64,000 bases of DNA from Streptomyces sp. GESEQ-35 (GTDB lineage Bacteria > Actinomycetota > Actinomycetes > Streptomycetales > Streptomycetaceae). Below, piece by piece: positions 8,607 through 17,056 of this stretch. The notes under the pieces were generated by a model. That model ran no database searches and had not been told where the DNA came from. It was given only the letters and a program-made list of their open reading frames with translations. Where the stretch lies: contig NZ_JAFFSX010000032.1 of assembly GCF_017948485.1 (NCBI RefSeq), forward strand, positions 62,001 through 126,000. The letters are read 5' to 3'. Both the position numbers and the translations under genes were made by a program. How positions within the stretch are numbered: position 1 is the stretch's first letter; each line of letters begins with the position of its first letter.

Positions 8607-9119
8607 TCACGTCTCCTTCCAGAAGGGCGCCCAGGTGGGAAAGGCGTCCGGCAGCGGTGGCTCACCGGCCCCCGCCCAGCTGTTGAAGCAGACGGCCTGC
8701 GGGCGCTCGGTGACATCGGCCGCGTACCAGTGCTGCTCGCGGCGCCGGGAGAAGTACCACTCGCCGCCCACGCGCGCGTACTCGTCGAGATAGCGGATCG
8801 CCATGACGATCCACCGGTCCCCCACCTCGTGCTCGGCCCGGCAGTAGACCGAGCCCGTCGCGGTGTCGCGGCCGGTGAACTCGACGCGGTGGCCGCAGAT
8901 CTGGTGGATGGAGCGGTGGAAGCCGCGCACGAGCGGCTCGATGTGCGCCCGGAGGGCCTCCCGGCCGCGGCCGCGGCGCCCCATGTCCACGTCGGGCCGG
9001 AAGCAGCCGACCCAGGCGTCGAGGTCGCGGGCGTCGACCGCGAGGGCGTAGCGGATGGGGAGTTGCTGGATGGCGAGCTGGGACTCGATGCGGTCGATGC
9101 GATCCGCCGGGCCGCTCAT
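8607..9119 (-). CDS. SnoaL/NTF2-like protein
   Basis: Protein of 170 residues with the cone-shaped SnoaL-like fold (AIQQLPIRYALAVDARD, then FRPDVDM and the C-terminal YLDEYARVGGEWYF). Relatives include SnoaL-type cyclases, scytalone dehydratase and the bile-acid dehydratase BaiE, so a dehydratase or isomerase role on a cyclic intermediate is possible but not shown. ATG at 9119 overlaps the acyl-CoA dehydrogenase stop by 4 bp, which ties it to that step. Confidence 0.8.
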   Translation of the reverse strand: MSGPADRIDRIESQLAIQQLPIRYALAVDARDLDAWVGCFRPDVDMGRRGRGREALRAHIEPLVRGFHRSIHQICGHRVEFTGRDTATGSVYCRAEHEVGDRWIVMAIRYLDEYARVGGEWYFSRRREQHWYAADVTERPQAVCFNSWAGAGEPPLPDAFPTWAPFWKET

Positions 9120-10303
9120 GGCCGGGGGTCCTTCGGGAGTCCGAGCACCTGCTCGCCGATGATGTTGCGCTGGATCTCGCTCGAACCGCCGTAGATCGTC
9201 TCCGCGAGGGAGAGCAGGAAGGACCGCTGCCGGGTGTCCAGGCCGTAGTCCTCGCCGACGATCTGCCCCGCGGGGCCGGCCAGTTCCATCGCGAGGTGGC
9301 CGAGTCGCTGGTGGCGTGTCGAGGCGTACAGCTTCGCCGTGGTCGCCTGCGGGCCGGGTGCGCGGCCCGCGATCAGTTCGGCGACGGTCCGCATGTTGGT
9401 GGTGCGCATGATCCGTACGGAGATCCAGGCGTCCAGGATCCGTCGGCGCAGCATCGGGTCGTCGAGGGCGCCGCGCTCGCGGGCCAGCTCGATCAGGGCG
9501 TCGGCCTCGCGCTCGTAGCCGAGTTGCAGGGGCAGCAGGGTGGTGCCGCGTTCGATGCCGAGCGTGCCCATCGCCGTGCGCCAGCCGCCGCCGACCTCGC
9601 CCACGACCAGGTCGGCGGTGGTGCGTGCGTCGGAGAGGAACACCTCGGCGAACTCGTCCTGTCCTGCCAGGTTGCGGATCGGGCGGATGTCGACGCCGGG
9701 CTGGTCGGTCGGCACCAGCAGCATGGTCAGGCCCTTGTGCCGCTGGGAGGCCGGGTCGGTGCGGGCGAGGACGTACAGCCAGTCGGCGTGGACGCCGAAG
9801 GACATCCAGACCTTCTGCCCGTTGACCACCCACTCCTCACCGACCCGCTCGGCCCGTGTGCGTACGGACGCCAGGTCGGAGCCGGCGCCGGGCTCGCTGA
9901 AGCCCTGGCCCCACAGCTCCTCCACGGCGAGGATCGGCGGCAGGAAGCGCTTCTTCTGTTCCTCGCTGCCCATCGCGAGCAGCATGGGTCCGAGCAGGTC
10001 GAGGGAGCTGCACGTCGCCCGGTAGGGGGCGTTGGCCCGCGCGTACTCGTACTCGAAGACGATCTCCTCGACGAGCCCCAGTCCCCGCCCGCCGTACTCC
10101 TCGGGCCAGCCCACGCCCAGCCACCTCCCGGCGGACAGTTCGCGGTCCCAGGCGAGCCGGACCTCCCAGGCCGCGCCGTCGGTCGGGCCGCCCACTCCTT
10201 TGTGTTCGGCGAACTCCCCCACCAGGTGCTGGGCGAGCCAGTCGCGCAGTTCGTCGCGGAAGTCGCGTACCGCGGGTCCGAAGTCCAGCTCCATGTCGCT
10301 CAT
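9116..10303 (-). CDS. Acyl-CoA dehydrogenase, large-type partner of a heteromeric pair
   Basis: FAD enzyme of 395 residues. Landmarks are WPEEYGG, the FSEPGAGSDLASV FAD/substrate loop, NGQKVWMS and the C-terminal YGGSSEIQRNIIGEQVLG. The usual C-terminal YEG catalytic Glu is absent; instead a Glu in GIERG lies where isovaleryl/long-chain-type enzymes keep their base. It is next to a small-type dehydrogenase (10313-11422) lacking both bases, as in the alpha2-beta2 steroid side-chain enzymes of Mycobacterium. The pair would desaturate a bulky acyl-CoA and pass electrons to ETF (40879-42661). Confidence 0.9.
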   Translation of the reverse strand: MSDMELDFGPAVRDFRDELRDWLAQHLVGEFAEHKGVGGPTDGAAWEVRLAWDRELSAGRWLGVGWPEEYGGRGLGLVEEIVFEYEYARANAPYRATCSSLDLLGPMLLAMGSEEQKKRFLPPILAVEELWGQGFSEPGAGSDLASVRTRAERVGEEWVVNGQKVWMSFGVHADWLYVLARTDPASQRHKGLTMLLVPTDQPGVDIRPIRNLAGQDEFAEVFLSDARTTADLVVGEVGGGWRTAMGTLGIERGTTLLPLQLGYEREADALIELARERGALDDPMLRRRILDAWISVRIMRTTNMRTVAELIAGRAPGPQATTAKLYASTRHQRLGHLAMELAGPAGQIVGEDYGLDTRQRSFLLSLAETIYGGSSEIQRNIIGEQVLGLPKDPRP

Positions 10304-10312
10304 GTCGCTCTC

Positions 10313-11422
10313 CTAGATGCCGAGCCGAGCGGCCAGCAGCTCCCGGTGGTACGCGGGCGTTCCGAGCAGCACCTCGGAGCTCTTGGCCCGCTTGAGGTGG
10401 AGGTGCGCGGGGTGCTCCCAGGTGAAACCGATTCCGCCGTGCACCTGGATGCTGTCGCCCGCGATCAGCGTGTACGCCTCGGAGCAGAAGGCCTGGGCGA
10501 GAGCCGAGGCGATCGCGGTCTGCGTCTCGTCCCCCGCGTCCAGTGCCCACAGGCCGCCGTACGCCGCCGAGCGCGCCGACTCGATCTCGGTGAGCATGTC
10601 GGCGCACTTGTGCTTGATGCCCTGGAACGAGCCGATCGGCCTGCCGTACTGGACGCGGATCTTCGCGTACGACACGGCGGAGTCCAGGGCCGCGGCGGCT
10701 CCCCCGACCTGTTCGGCGGCGAGCAGGACGGAGGCCGTGGCGAGGGTGCGGCTCAGCACCGGCCAGGCCGTGCCCTCGGTGCCGAGCAGCCGGGCCGGAG
10801 TGTCCGTGAACTCCACGCGGGCCTGTTTGCGGGTCTGGTCGAGGGTCGGGAGGGGGGTGCGGTCGAGGCCCGGTGCGTCGCCGTCCACCGCGAAGAGGCT
10901 GATGCCGGACGGGGTGCGGGCGGCGACCAGGAGCAGGTCGGCGAGGTGTCCGTCGGGGACGTAGGTCTTGACGCCGGTGAGCCGGTTGTCGTCCCCTGCC
11001 GTGAGCCCGATGCCCGCCTCGTCCCAGCGGCCGTTCTCCTCGGTCAGCGCGAGCGTGGCCACCGTCTCGCCGGACGCGATGCCCGGCAGCAGGTCGGCGC
11101 GGGCCTGTTCGTCGTCGCAGCGCAGGAGTGCCTCTGCGGCCAGGGCCACGGTGGCGAATAGGGGCGCGCAGAGCAGGGCTCGGCCCGCCTCCTCGAAGAC
11201 GATGCCGAGATCGGCGTAGCCGAAGCCCGAACCGCCGTACTTCTCCGGTACGGCGAGTCCTTGCAGACCCAGTTCGGTGGCCATGCGCCGCCAGACGACC
11301 GCGTCATGGCCGCGCGACTCGGCGGCCAGTCGGCGGACGTCGGCCTCGCCGGAGTGTCTGGCGAGGAACGACCGTATGACCTTGCGCAGTTCGTCCTGCT
11401 CCTCGCTGAAGGTGAGATCCAT
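10313..11422 (-). CDS. Acyl-CoA dehydrogenase, small-type partner
   Basis: Acyl-CoA dehydrogenase-fold protein of 369 residues. It begins DLTFSEEQDELR and has VPEKYGG, YGRPIGSFQGIKHKCADM and IQVHGGIGFTWEHPAH near the end. It has no Glu in the YEGT position. Highly similar proteins lie at 17850-18989 and 33873-34982. It is first in its operon and is followed 9 bp later by the large-type partner. ATG start at 11422, with an operator-like site about 40 bp upstream. Confidence 0.9.
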   Translation of the reverse strand: MDLTFSEEQDELRKVIRSFLARHSGEADVRRLAAESRGHDAVVWRRMATELGLQGLAVPEKYGGSGFGYADLGIVFEEAGRALLCAPLFATVALAAEALLRCDDEQARADLLPGIASGETVATLALTEENGRWDEAGIGLTAGDDNRLTGVKTYVPDGHLADLLLVAARTPSGISLFAVDGDAPGLDRTPLPTLDQTRKQARVEFTDTPARLLGTEGTAWPVLSRTLATASVLLAAEQVGGAAAALDSAVSYAKIRVQYGRPIGSFQGIKHKCADMLTEIESARSAAYGGLWALDAGDETQTAIASALAQAFCSEAYTLIAGDSIQVHGGIGFTWEHPAHLHLKRAKSSEVLLGTPAYHRELLAARLGI

Positions 11423-11460
11423 CCCGAGCTTCCCGTCCTCGGTGTTGCCCGCTCACGATA

Positions 11461-11474
11461 CAGTTAGATAATTA
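11461..11474 (+). promoter_or_regulatory. Operator-like site between divergent operons
   Basis: CAGTTAGATAATTA matches the consensus at 9 of 12 positions. It lies in the 85-bp gap between the dehydrogenase operon (minus) and the crotonase/MaoC operon (plus), so it can control both. Confidence 0.55.
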
Positions 11475-11507
11475 TAGTATCCGCACTGAATACACCAGGA
11501 GCATGAC

Positions 11508-12329
11508 GTGACGGATCCCTATCAGCAGTTCACGAGCCTGACCTTCGAGCGGCCCGCGCCCGGGGTGCTCCGGCTCGTGCTCGACGCCCCGAACCTCAAC
11601 GCGGTCGATCCCCGGATGCACGGCGAGCTGGCCGACATCTGGCCGGTCGTCGACCGGGACGAGGAGACTCGCGCGGTCCTGGTCCAAGGCGCGGGGAAGG
11701 CCTTCTCGGCGGGTGGGACCTTCGACTCCATCGAGGCCATGACCGAGGACTACGTGGTGCGTGCGCGGGTGATGCGCGAGGCGCGGGACATGGTCTACGG
11801 GGTGATCAACTGCTCCAAGCCCGTGGTGTCGGCGATCCACGGCCCCGCCGTCGGCGCGGGGCTCGTGATCGGCATGCTGGCCGACATCTCCGTGGCCGGG
11901 CGCCGGGCGAAGATCGTCGACGGGCACACCCGGCTGGGCGTGGCCGCCGGTGACCATGCGGCGATCTGCTGGCCGCTGCTGTGCGGCATGGCCAAGGCCA
12001 AGTACTACCTGCTGACCTGCGAGGCACTCACCGGCGCGGAGGCCGAGCGGATCGGTCTGGTGTCCAAGTGCGTCGACGACGAGCAGGTGCACGCCGAGGG
12101 GCTGCGCCTCGCGACCGCCCTGGCCGCAGGACCGGCGAGCGCACTGAGCTGGACCAAGCGCTCCCTCAACCACTGGTACCGCACCGCCCAGCCGCTCTTC
12201 GAGGCCTCCCTGGGCCTGGAGTTCTTCGGGTTCGGCGGGCACGAGGTCACCGAGGGCCTCGCCGCCCACCGCGAGAAGCGCGCCCCGGACTTCGAGGGCG
12301 TGGCCACCAAGCATCCGCTCGACCTCTAG
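11508..12329 (+). CDS. Enoyl-CoA hydratase/isomerase family protein
   Basis: Crotonase of 273 residues, GTG start with AGGAG seven bases upstream. The fold is supported by GKAFSAGG (oxyanion hole) and HGPAVGAGL. Both classical Glu positions are changed (GAGLVIGMLAD and RLGVAAGDHAA); the AGDxAA variant is shared with the crotonase at 17057-17830, which suggests a common non-classical reaction such as isomerisation or C-C hydrolysis. It is followed after 9 bp by a MaoC-like gene in the same operon. Confidence 0.88.
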   Translation: MTDPYQQFTSLTFERPAPGVLRLVLDAPNLNAVDPRMHGELADIWPVVDRDEETRAVLVQGAGKAFSAGGTFDSIEAMTEDYVVRARVMREARDMVYGVINCSKPVVSAIHGPAVGAGLVIGMLADISVAGRRAKIVDGHTRLGVAAGDHAAICWPLLCGMAKAKYYLLTCEALTGAEAERIGLVSKCVDDEQVHAEGLRLATALAAGPASALSWTKRSLNHWYRTAQPLFEASLGLEFFGFGGHEVTEGLAAHREKRAPDFEGVATKHPLDL

Positions 12330-12338
12330 GAGCCCGTG

Positions 12339-12839
12339 ATGACATCGGATTCCACCACCACCGAAGTCCCCCCGCTGGTCAGCGGGTTGACCTACGAGGA
12401 GATGCCCGCCGGGCAGATCTTCCGCACCGCCCGCCGCACGATCACCGAGACCGACCTGGTCAACTTCGTCACCTGGGGCGGCTTCAACGAGCCGCTCTTC
12501 TGGGACGCCTCGCACGCCGCGGACGGCGGATACACCGGCCGGCTGGTGCCGGGGGCGCTGACGTACTGCATCGCCGAGGGGCTGGTGCTCCAGACGAACG
12601 TGCTGCACGGCACCGGTCTGGCGTTCCTGCACATGGAGTTGACGATTCTGGGTCCGGTGTACGTCGGTGACACGCTGTACGCCGTCGTCGAGACGACGGA
12701 CTCGCGGCCGTCGAGTAAGCCCGGCCGGGGCGTGGTGACCAGCCGGATCACCGTCCGCAACCAGCGGGACGAGGACGTGCTCGTCTACACGCCGGTGCGG
12801 CTCATCCGCGGCAGGGACTACGAGGCTCCGGCGCCCTGA
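12339..12839 (+). CDS. MaoC-like hotdog protein, catalytic pair not conserved
   Basis: Protein of 166 residues with the MaoC hotdog fold (TETDLVNFVTWGGFNEPLF, then GRLVPGALTYCIAEGL). Compared with the hydratase-2 motif GDxNPLH, the Asp is Gly and the His is Phe/Trp, so hydration by the usual mechanism is doubtful. ATG at 12339 is preferred to the GTG at 12336 because AGGAG gives better spacing. Its 3' end overlaps the convergent GH1-like gene by 22 bp. Confidence 0.8.
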   Translation: MTSDSTTTEVPPLVSGLTYEEMPAGQIFRTARRTITETDLVNFVTWGGFNEPLFWDASHAADGGYTGRLVPGALTYCIAEGLVLQTNVLHGTGLAFLHMELTILGPVYVGDTLYAVVETTDSRPSSKPGRGVVTSRITVRNQRDEDVLVYTPVRLIRGRDYEAPAP

Positions 12840-14215
12840 GTCCTCGGCACCACGTGGAGTCCGGCGGGCAGCCCGGTGGGGGCGGGGACGAACGCTCCCC
12901 GGCGAACCCAGTCCGCCGGCATCGGCGGGCGCGGCGGCAGATCGTGGTCTGGCACGCCCATCGCGTAGAGGCGTGTGTAGCGGAGCTTCGCCTGAAGGTT
13001 GTCGAGCACCGACCAGTACTCGTAGCCGCACACGTCCACACCACGCTCGATGACTCCGGCCAGCCAGGAGAGCCGGGCGCGGAGGAGCGCCCGGCGCCTG
13101 CCGTCGTCGCGCCGTCCCGTGCTGTCGACGAGGTCCAGGTCGCCCATGCCGTTGTCGATGACGGACAGGGGTGGCAGGAGGTCGCCGTACAGCTCGTGCA
13201 GGGCGGCGACGGCGTCGGCGAGGCCTTCGGGGAGGATCGGCCAGCCGTACGCCGTCGTCTCCACGTCGTCGAAGGGGATCACGGCGAAGCCGAGGCCCAC
13301 GAGCAGCCGGTTCACTTCGTTGAGGGCGCTGAGGCACTTCATGACGGGGAGGGCCCGGGGCAGGTTCTCCGGGGCGGTGACGCGGAACGGCGTGTACCAG
13401 GACAGGCCCAGCAGGTCCTGTTCCGTCGCGATGGTGTCCAGGTCGCCCGGGCGTACGCACCCAGTGGCCTCGACCGGTGAGACGTCGTCCTCGGTGACCA
13501 TGTGCTCGCCGAGGAGCATGGGGTCGAGGAACATACGGTTGGTCCAGCTCTCCAGTCGCTCCACGGCCAGGCGGTCGTAGGGGTCGTCGGTGGCCGCGTA
13601 GCCGCCGACGAGCGTGACCGTGGTGCCGATCCGGCCGCGCGCACCGGTTGCCCGCAGCGCCTGGGTGGCGAGGCCGTTGGCGAGGAGGATGTGGTGGACC
13701 GCGGGCAGTCCCGCCCTGCCGATGCCGCGGCCGGGGGGATACATTCCGGCCACGTGGTCCGCGAGCGTGGGGCTCGCCAGATCGGTCGAGGTGATCCAGC
13801 GGTCGACCCGGTCGCCGAAGCGGCGGCCCATTTCGGCGGCGTACTCGGCGAAGCGGTTCGCGGTGTCGCGTGCGAGCCAGCCGCCGGAGGCGTCGAGCCA
13901 CCCGGGGAGCGACAGATGGAGCAGGGTGAGGCTGGGCTTCAGGCCGAGTGCGAGCAGCGAGTCGAGTGCGCGGTCGCAGCGGTCGAGGGCGGCCCGGTCC
14001 CAGACGCCTGGTCCGTCGGGCTGGAGTTGCGGCCATCCCACGACGGCACGGTGTGTGGTCGGGGCGACGCCGAGCACATGGCGAATGTCGTCGGTCCACT
14101 GCCGGAAGTGTCCGCCCTGGTCGGGCAGGGGCAGCGGTGCCGCCGCGATGGCGTCCGCGGTGGCGGTCCCCCAGTGGACACCGCGGTACGAGTCGTACAG
14201 AAAACCATCGCTCAT
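12818..14215 (-). CDS. Glycoside hydrolase family 1-like protein with altered catalytic residues
   Basis: Protein of 465 residues clearly related to GH1 beta-glucosidases along its length: WGTATAD, WPQLQPDGPG, LKPSLTLLHLSLPGWL, the GGWLARDTANRFAEYA helix and GLSWYTPFRV. The acid/base motif W-x-T-x-N-E-P reads W140-I-T-S-T-D145-L, and the nucleophile motif T-E-N-G reads I-D354-N-G. Both catalytic Glu are therefore Asp. No signal peptide is visible, so it is cytoplasmic. It may have a changed mechanism, be a binding protein, or still cleave a glycoside slowly. ATG 14215 is preferred; GTG 14221 is possible. It has its own operator-like site. Confidence 0.85.
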   Translation of the reverse strand: MSDGFLYDSYRGVHWGTATADAIAAAPLPLPDQGGHFRQWTDDIRHVLGVAPTTHRAVVGWPQLQPDGPGVWDRAALDRCDRALDSLLALGLKPSLTLLHLSLPGWLDASGGWLARDTANRFAEYAAEMGRRFGDRVDRWITSTDLASPTLADHVAGMYPPGRGIGRAGLPAVHHILLANGLATQALRATGARGRIGTTVTLVGGYAATDDPYDRLAVERLESWTNRMFLDPMLLGEHMVTEDDVSPVEATGCVRPGDLDTIATEQDLLGLSWYTPFRVTAPENLPRALPVMKCLSALNEVNRLLVGLGFAVIPFDDVETTAYGWPILPEGLADAVAALHELYGDLLPPLSVIDNGMGDLDLVDSTGRRDDGRRRALLRARLSWLAGVIERGVDVCGYEYWSVLDNLQAKLRYTRLYAMGVPDHDLPPRPPMPADWVRRGAFVPAPTGLPAGLHVVPRTQGAGAS

Positions 14216-14236
14216 GGTCACCGTCCAGGCGATGAA

Positions 14237-14251
14237 TAGTTTAGCGCATTC
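14237..14251 (+). promoter_or_regulatory. Operator-like site upstream of the GH1-like gene
   Basis: TAGTTTAGCGCATTC resembles the island consensus with one extra base in the middle. It lies about 22 bp upstream of the GH1-like start. Confidence 0.4.
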
Positions 14252-14353
14252 AACTGAATGGTCGCCGTGCGGACGCTAACACTTCGGGGAAAATACGACA
14301 ATGTTTCGGCCAGATCTCTCCGGGCCGACCAGAGTGATCACTTGCGTGTCGTG

Positions 14354-15955
14354 TCAGCTCCCGCCGAGGATGAGGTCGGCCGCCCGCCAGGCCATGGCCA
14401 TGATCGGCGCGTTGAGATTGCCGGACACCATGGTCGGCATGACCGAGCAGTCGACGACCCGCAGGCCCTCGATGCCACGCACCCGCAACTCGGCGTCGAC
14501 GGCGTCGCCCTCGGCCGGACCCATGGCGCAGGTGCCGATGGCGTGATAGCCGCAGCGTCCGTGGTCGAGGCCCGCGTCGATGATCTCCTGGTCCTCCCGC
14601 ACCTCGGGGCCGGGCAGCGTTTCGGCCGTGATCCGTCCGGCGATCGGCTCGGTCTCGAAGAGTTCGCGCATCCTGCGGAACAGGGCGGTGCCGACCGTAC
14701 GGTCATGGTCGGAACCGAAGTAGTTGGCCGTGATGGTGAGGGGCGCTTCGGGGTCGGCCGAAGTGATGTGCAGGCTTCCCTCGGCGTTGGGGCGCAGGAT
14801 GTAGCCGAGGCCCATCACTCCGGGCTCGCGCTCGACTCCGGGCTCCTTGCCGGGGATCTCCGGTGCGAGGGAGACCGGCGCCATCAGCAACTGGGCGTCC
14901 GGACGGTCGAGTTCGGGGCGGCTCTTGAAGAAGGCGATGACATCGAAGGCGGGGGCGGCCAGCGGTCCTCGGCGGGTCGTCAGGTACTTCACCCCGGACA
15001 GGCCCTGCCGCAACGGCGTGCTGAGCGCCTTGTTGTAGCCGAGGTTGTCCCTGAGCCGGTACTGGACGACGAAGCAGCGGTGCTCGCGCATCCTGCCGCC
15101 GATCTGCGGGCTGTCGACCAGGACGTCGATACCCGCCGACTTGAGCGTCTCGGCCGGTCCGATGCCCGAGAGTTGCAGGATCTTCGGCGTGGCGATGCTG
15201 CCGGCGGAGAGGATCACCTCGCGCCGGGCGCGGACGTCGGTCTGCTGCCCCTCGCTGCGGGTCCGTACGCCGACGGCTCGGCCCTTCTCGGACAGGACCG
15301 ACGTGACCAGGGTGTCGACGGACACGGTCAGGTTGGGCCGGTGCTCGACCGGGTGCAGGAAAGCGCGGGCGGCGCTGAAGCGCTGTCCCTTCTTGATGGT
15401 GGCCATGGCGTAGCCGATGCGTTCGTCGTCGCTCGCATTGAGGTCGTCGGTGCGGCGCCAGCCGAGTCGTGTTCCGGCGGCGATCAGCTCCTCGCAGAGC
15501 GGTTCCTGCCGTGCCGCCGTCGAGATGTGCAACGGCCCGCCCGCGCCCCGGACTCCGGAGCCGCCGAGTGCGTTGTCCTCGATCCGCCGGAAGACCGGGA
15601 GCATGGTGTCCCAGCCCCAGCCGGGGTTGCCGAGCCGCTCCAGCTCGTCGTAGTCGGCGCGGTCGCCGCGGTTGTAGACCATGCCGTTGACCGAGCTCGA
15701 TCCGCCGAGCGTCCGGCCCCGCACCCAGTGCTCGACCCGCCGGGCAGGGCCCACCGGCTCCACCGGGTAGTGCCAAGCGTACCGGGGATCGCCGAGCAGC
15801 TTGCCGAACCCCTTGGGCATCCTGATCAGCGGCGTGGAGTCCCTGCCGCCCGCCTCGATCAGCAACACCGTCGTCCCGGGGTCCTCGGACAGACGGTTGG
15901 CGAGCACACACCCCGCCGAACCGGCACCCACCACGATGTAGTCGAACGTCGTCAT
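14354..15955 (-). CDS. GMC-family FAD oxidoreductase (alcohol oxidase/dehydrogenase)
   Basis: Glucose-methanol-choline family flavoprotein of 533 residues. The N-terminal ADP-binding motif VVGAGSAGCVLANRL, the GGSSSVNGMVYNRG signature, and the C-terminal catalytic His471 (GYHAIGTCAMG) and Asn515 (GNLNAP) are present. It should oxidise a primary or secondary alcohol to an aldehyde or ketone, possibly feeding the aldehyde dehydrogenase at 25638-27128. ATG at 15955 follows GGGAGG. It is a single gene and, unlike most operons here, I see no operator-like site in front of it. Confidence 0.92.
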   Translation of the reverse strand: MTTFDYIVVGAGSAGCVLANRLSEDPGTTVLLIEAGGRDSTPLIRMPKGFGKLLGDPRYAWHYPVEPVGPARRVEHWVRGRTLGGSSSVNGMVYNRGDRADYDELERLGNPGWGWDTMLPVFRRIEDNALGGSGVRGAGGPLHISTAARQEPLCEELIAAGTRLGWRRTDDLNASDDERIGYAMATIKKGQRFSAARAFLHPVEHRPNLTVSVDTLVTSVLSEKGRAVGVRTRSEGQQTDVRARREVILSAGSIATPKILQLSGIGPAETLKSAGIDVLVDSPQIGGRMREHRCFVVQYRLRDNLGYNKALSTPLRQGLSGVKYLTTRRGPLAAPAFDVIAFFKSRPELDRPDAQLLMAPVSLAPEIPGKEPGVEREPGVMGLGYILRPNAEGSLHITSADPEAPLTITANYFGSDHDRTVGTALFRRMRELFETEPIAGRITAETLPGPEVREDQEIIDAGLDHGRCGYHAIGTCAMGPAEGDAVDAELRVRGIEGLRVVDCSVMPTMVSGNLNAPIMAMAWRAADLILGGS

Positions 15956-16010
15956 CACACCTCCCGGTGCTTTCAGCCTAAACAGGTCGGTGAAGTCGGG
16001 TGCGGTTCGG

Positions 16011-16070
16011 CAGCGCCCTGAAGGGGCGCGGGGAACTGCGCGACCAGCCACGAAGGCGCCGCAGACGATC
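16011..16070 (+). repeat. Dispersed Streptomyces-type repeat, copy 2, with hairpin
   Basis: Bases 16021-16049 are identical to 7792-7820 and in the same orientation. A short hairpin (GCGCCC/GGGGCGC) leads it. It lies in the 149-bp gap between two minus-strand genes, downstream of the crotonase end at 16105, where it could terminate transcription. Confidence 0.7.
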
Positions 16071-16104
16071 GAACGGCCTATCGCGGCACTTCCAAGCGGA
16101 GCGT

Positions 16105-16971
16105 TTACGCATCGAAGGGACGGAACTCCTCGTCCTGCCACCAGGGAAACACCGGCGGCATGTCCTTGCTGACCCGACCCGGGAACTCGGGCGGCCGCTT
16201 GGCGAGAAATGACTCGATGCCTTCCGTCGGGTCCGGGCCGCCGCCGATCTGGCTCATGATCCGTGAGTCCAGGCGGTGCGCGGCCATGGGGTGGGGCTCG
16301 CCGAGCATCCGCCACATCATCTGCCGCGACAGAGCGACGGAGACGGCCGAGGTACTGTCGGCGATCTCGCGTGCGAGGCCGTACGCCGCCGGGAGCAGCT
16401 CCTCCGGCGGGTGCACGGAGCGTACGAGCCCGGCCGCCAGGGCCTCATCGGGGCCGAAGAGGCGGCCGGTGGCCACCCACTCCATGGCGCGCTGCATGCC
16501 CACCGCCCGCGGCAGGAACCAACTCGCGGCGGACTCCGGGACGATGCCGCGGCGCGCGAAGACGAAGCCGAACTTCGCCGAGGTCGAGGCGAGCCGGATG
16601 TCCATCGGCAGGGTCATGCTGACGCCTACGCCGACCGCCGGGCCGTTGATGGCGGCGATGACCGGTTTGGTGGCGGAGTAGAGCCGTAGCGCGACCCGGC
16701 CACCGGCGTCCCGGTGCCAGGCGCCGGCCTTTCGGTGGTCGAAGGATCCGCCGCCCGTACTGACGTCGGCGCCCGCGCAGAAGCCTCGTCCGGCTCCGGT
16801 CACGACGATCACGCGCACCTCGTCGTCGGTGTCGGCCGCGTCCAGGACGTCCAGCAGGTCCTGCATCATGCGCGGGTTGAAGGCGTTGAGTTTCTCGGGC
16901 CGGTCGAGGGTGACGGTGAGGATCCGGTCCGCCACCTCGGCACGTACGGTCTCGTACTCCTGGTCCGGCAT
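16105..16971 (-). CDS. Enoyl-CoA hydratase/isomerase family protein
   Basis: Crotonase of 288 residues. LTVTLDRPEKLNAF, the oxyanion-hole GRGFCAGAD and NGPAVGVG mark the fold, and ARRGIVPESAASWFLPRAVG places a Glu in the active-site region while the GGGxELA Glu is missing. ATG at 16971 is preferred because GGAGGG lies upstream. It is a single gene divergent from the crotonase at 17057 with a shared operator-like site. It belongs to the same RRG(I/L)..E subgroup as 1-658 and 5068-5913. Confidence 0.88.
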   Translation of the reverse strand: MPDQEYETVRAEVADRILTVTLDRPEKLNAFNPRMMQDLLDVLDAADTDDEVRVIVVTGAGRGFCAGADVSTGGGSFDHRKAGAWHRDAGGRVALRLYSATKPVIAAINGPAVGVGVSMTLPMDIRLASTSAKFGFVFARRGIVPESAASWFLPRAVGMQRAMEWVATGRLFGPDEALAAGLVRSVHPPEELLPAAYGLAREIADSTSAVSVALSRQMMWRMLGEPHPMAAHRLDSRIMSQIGGGPDPTEGIESFLAKRPPEFPGRVSKDMPPVFPWWQDEEFRPFDA

Positions 16972-17007
16972 ACGTGCCCTCCGCACTCGGTTCCCTGTCA
17001 GCTTAAT

Positions 17008-17021
17008 TAGTTATAGCATTC
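17008..17021 (+). promoter_or_regulatory. Operator-like site between divergent crotonase genes
   Basis: TAGTTATAGCATTC matches the consensus at 10 of 12 positions and contains a TATAGC that could serve as a -10 box for the plus-strand operon. Confidence 0.55.
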
Positions 17022-17056
17022 AACTCTACTGACTCATTCCTGAATGGTCGACGGCG

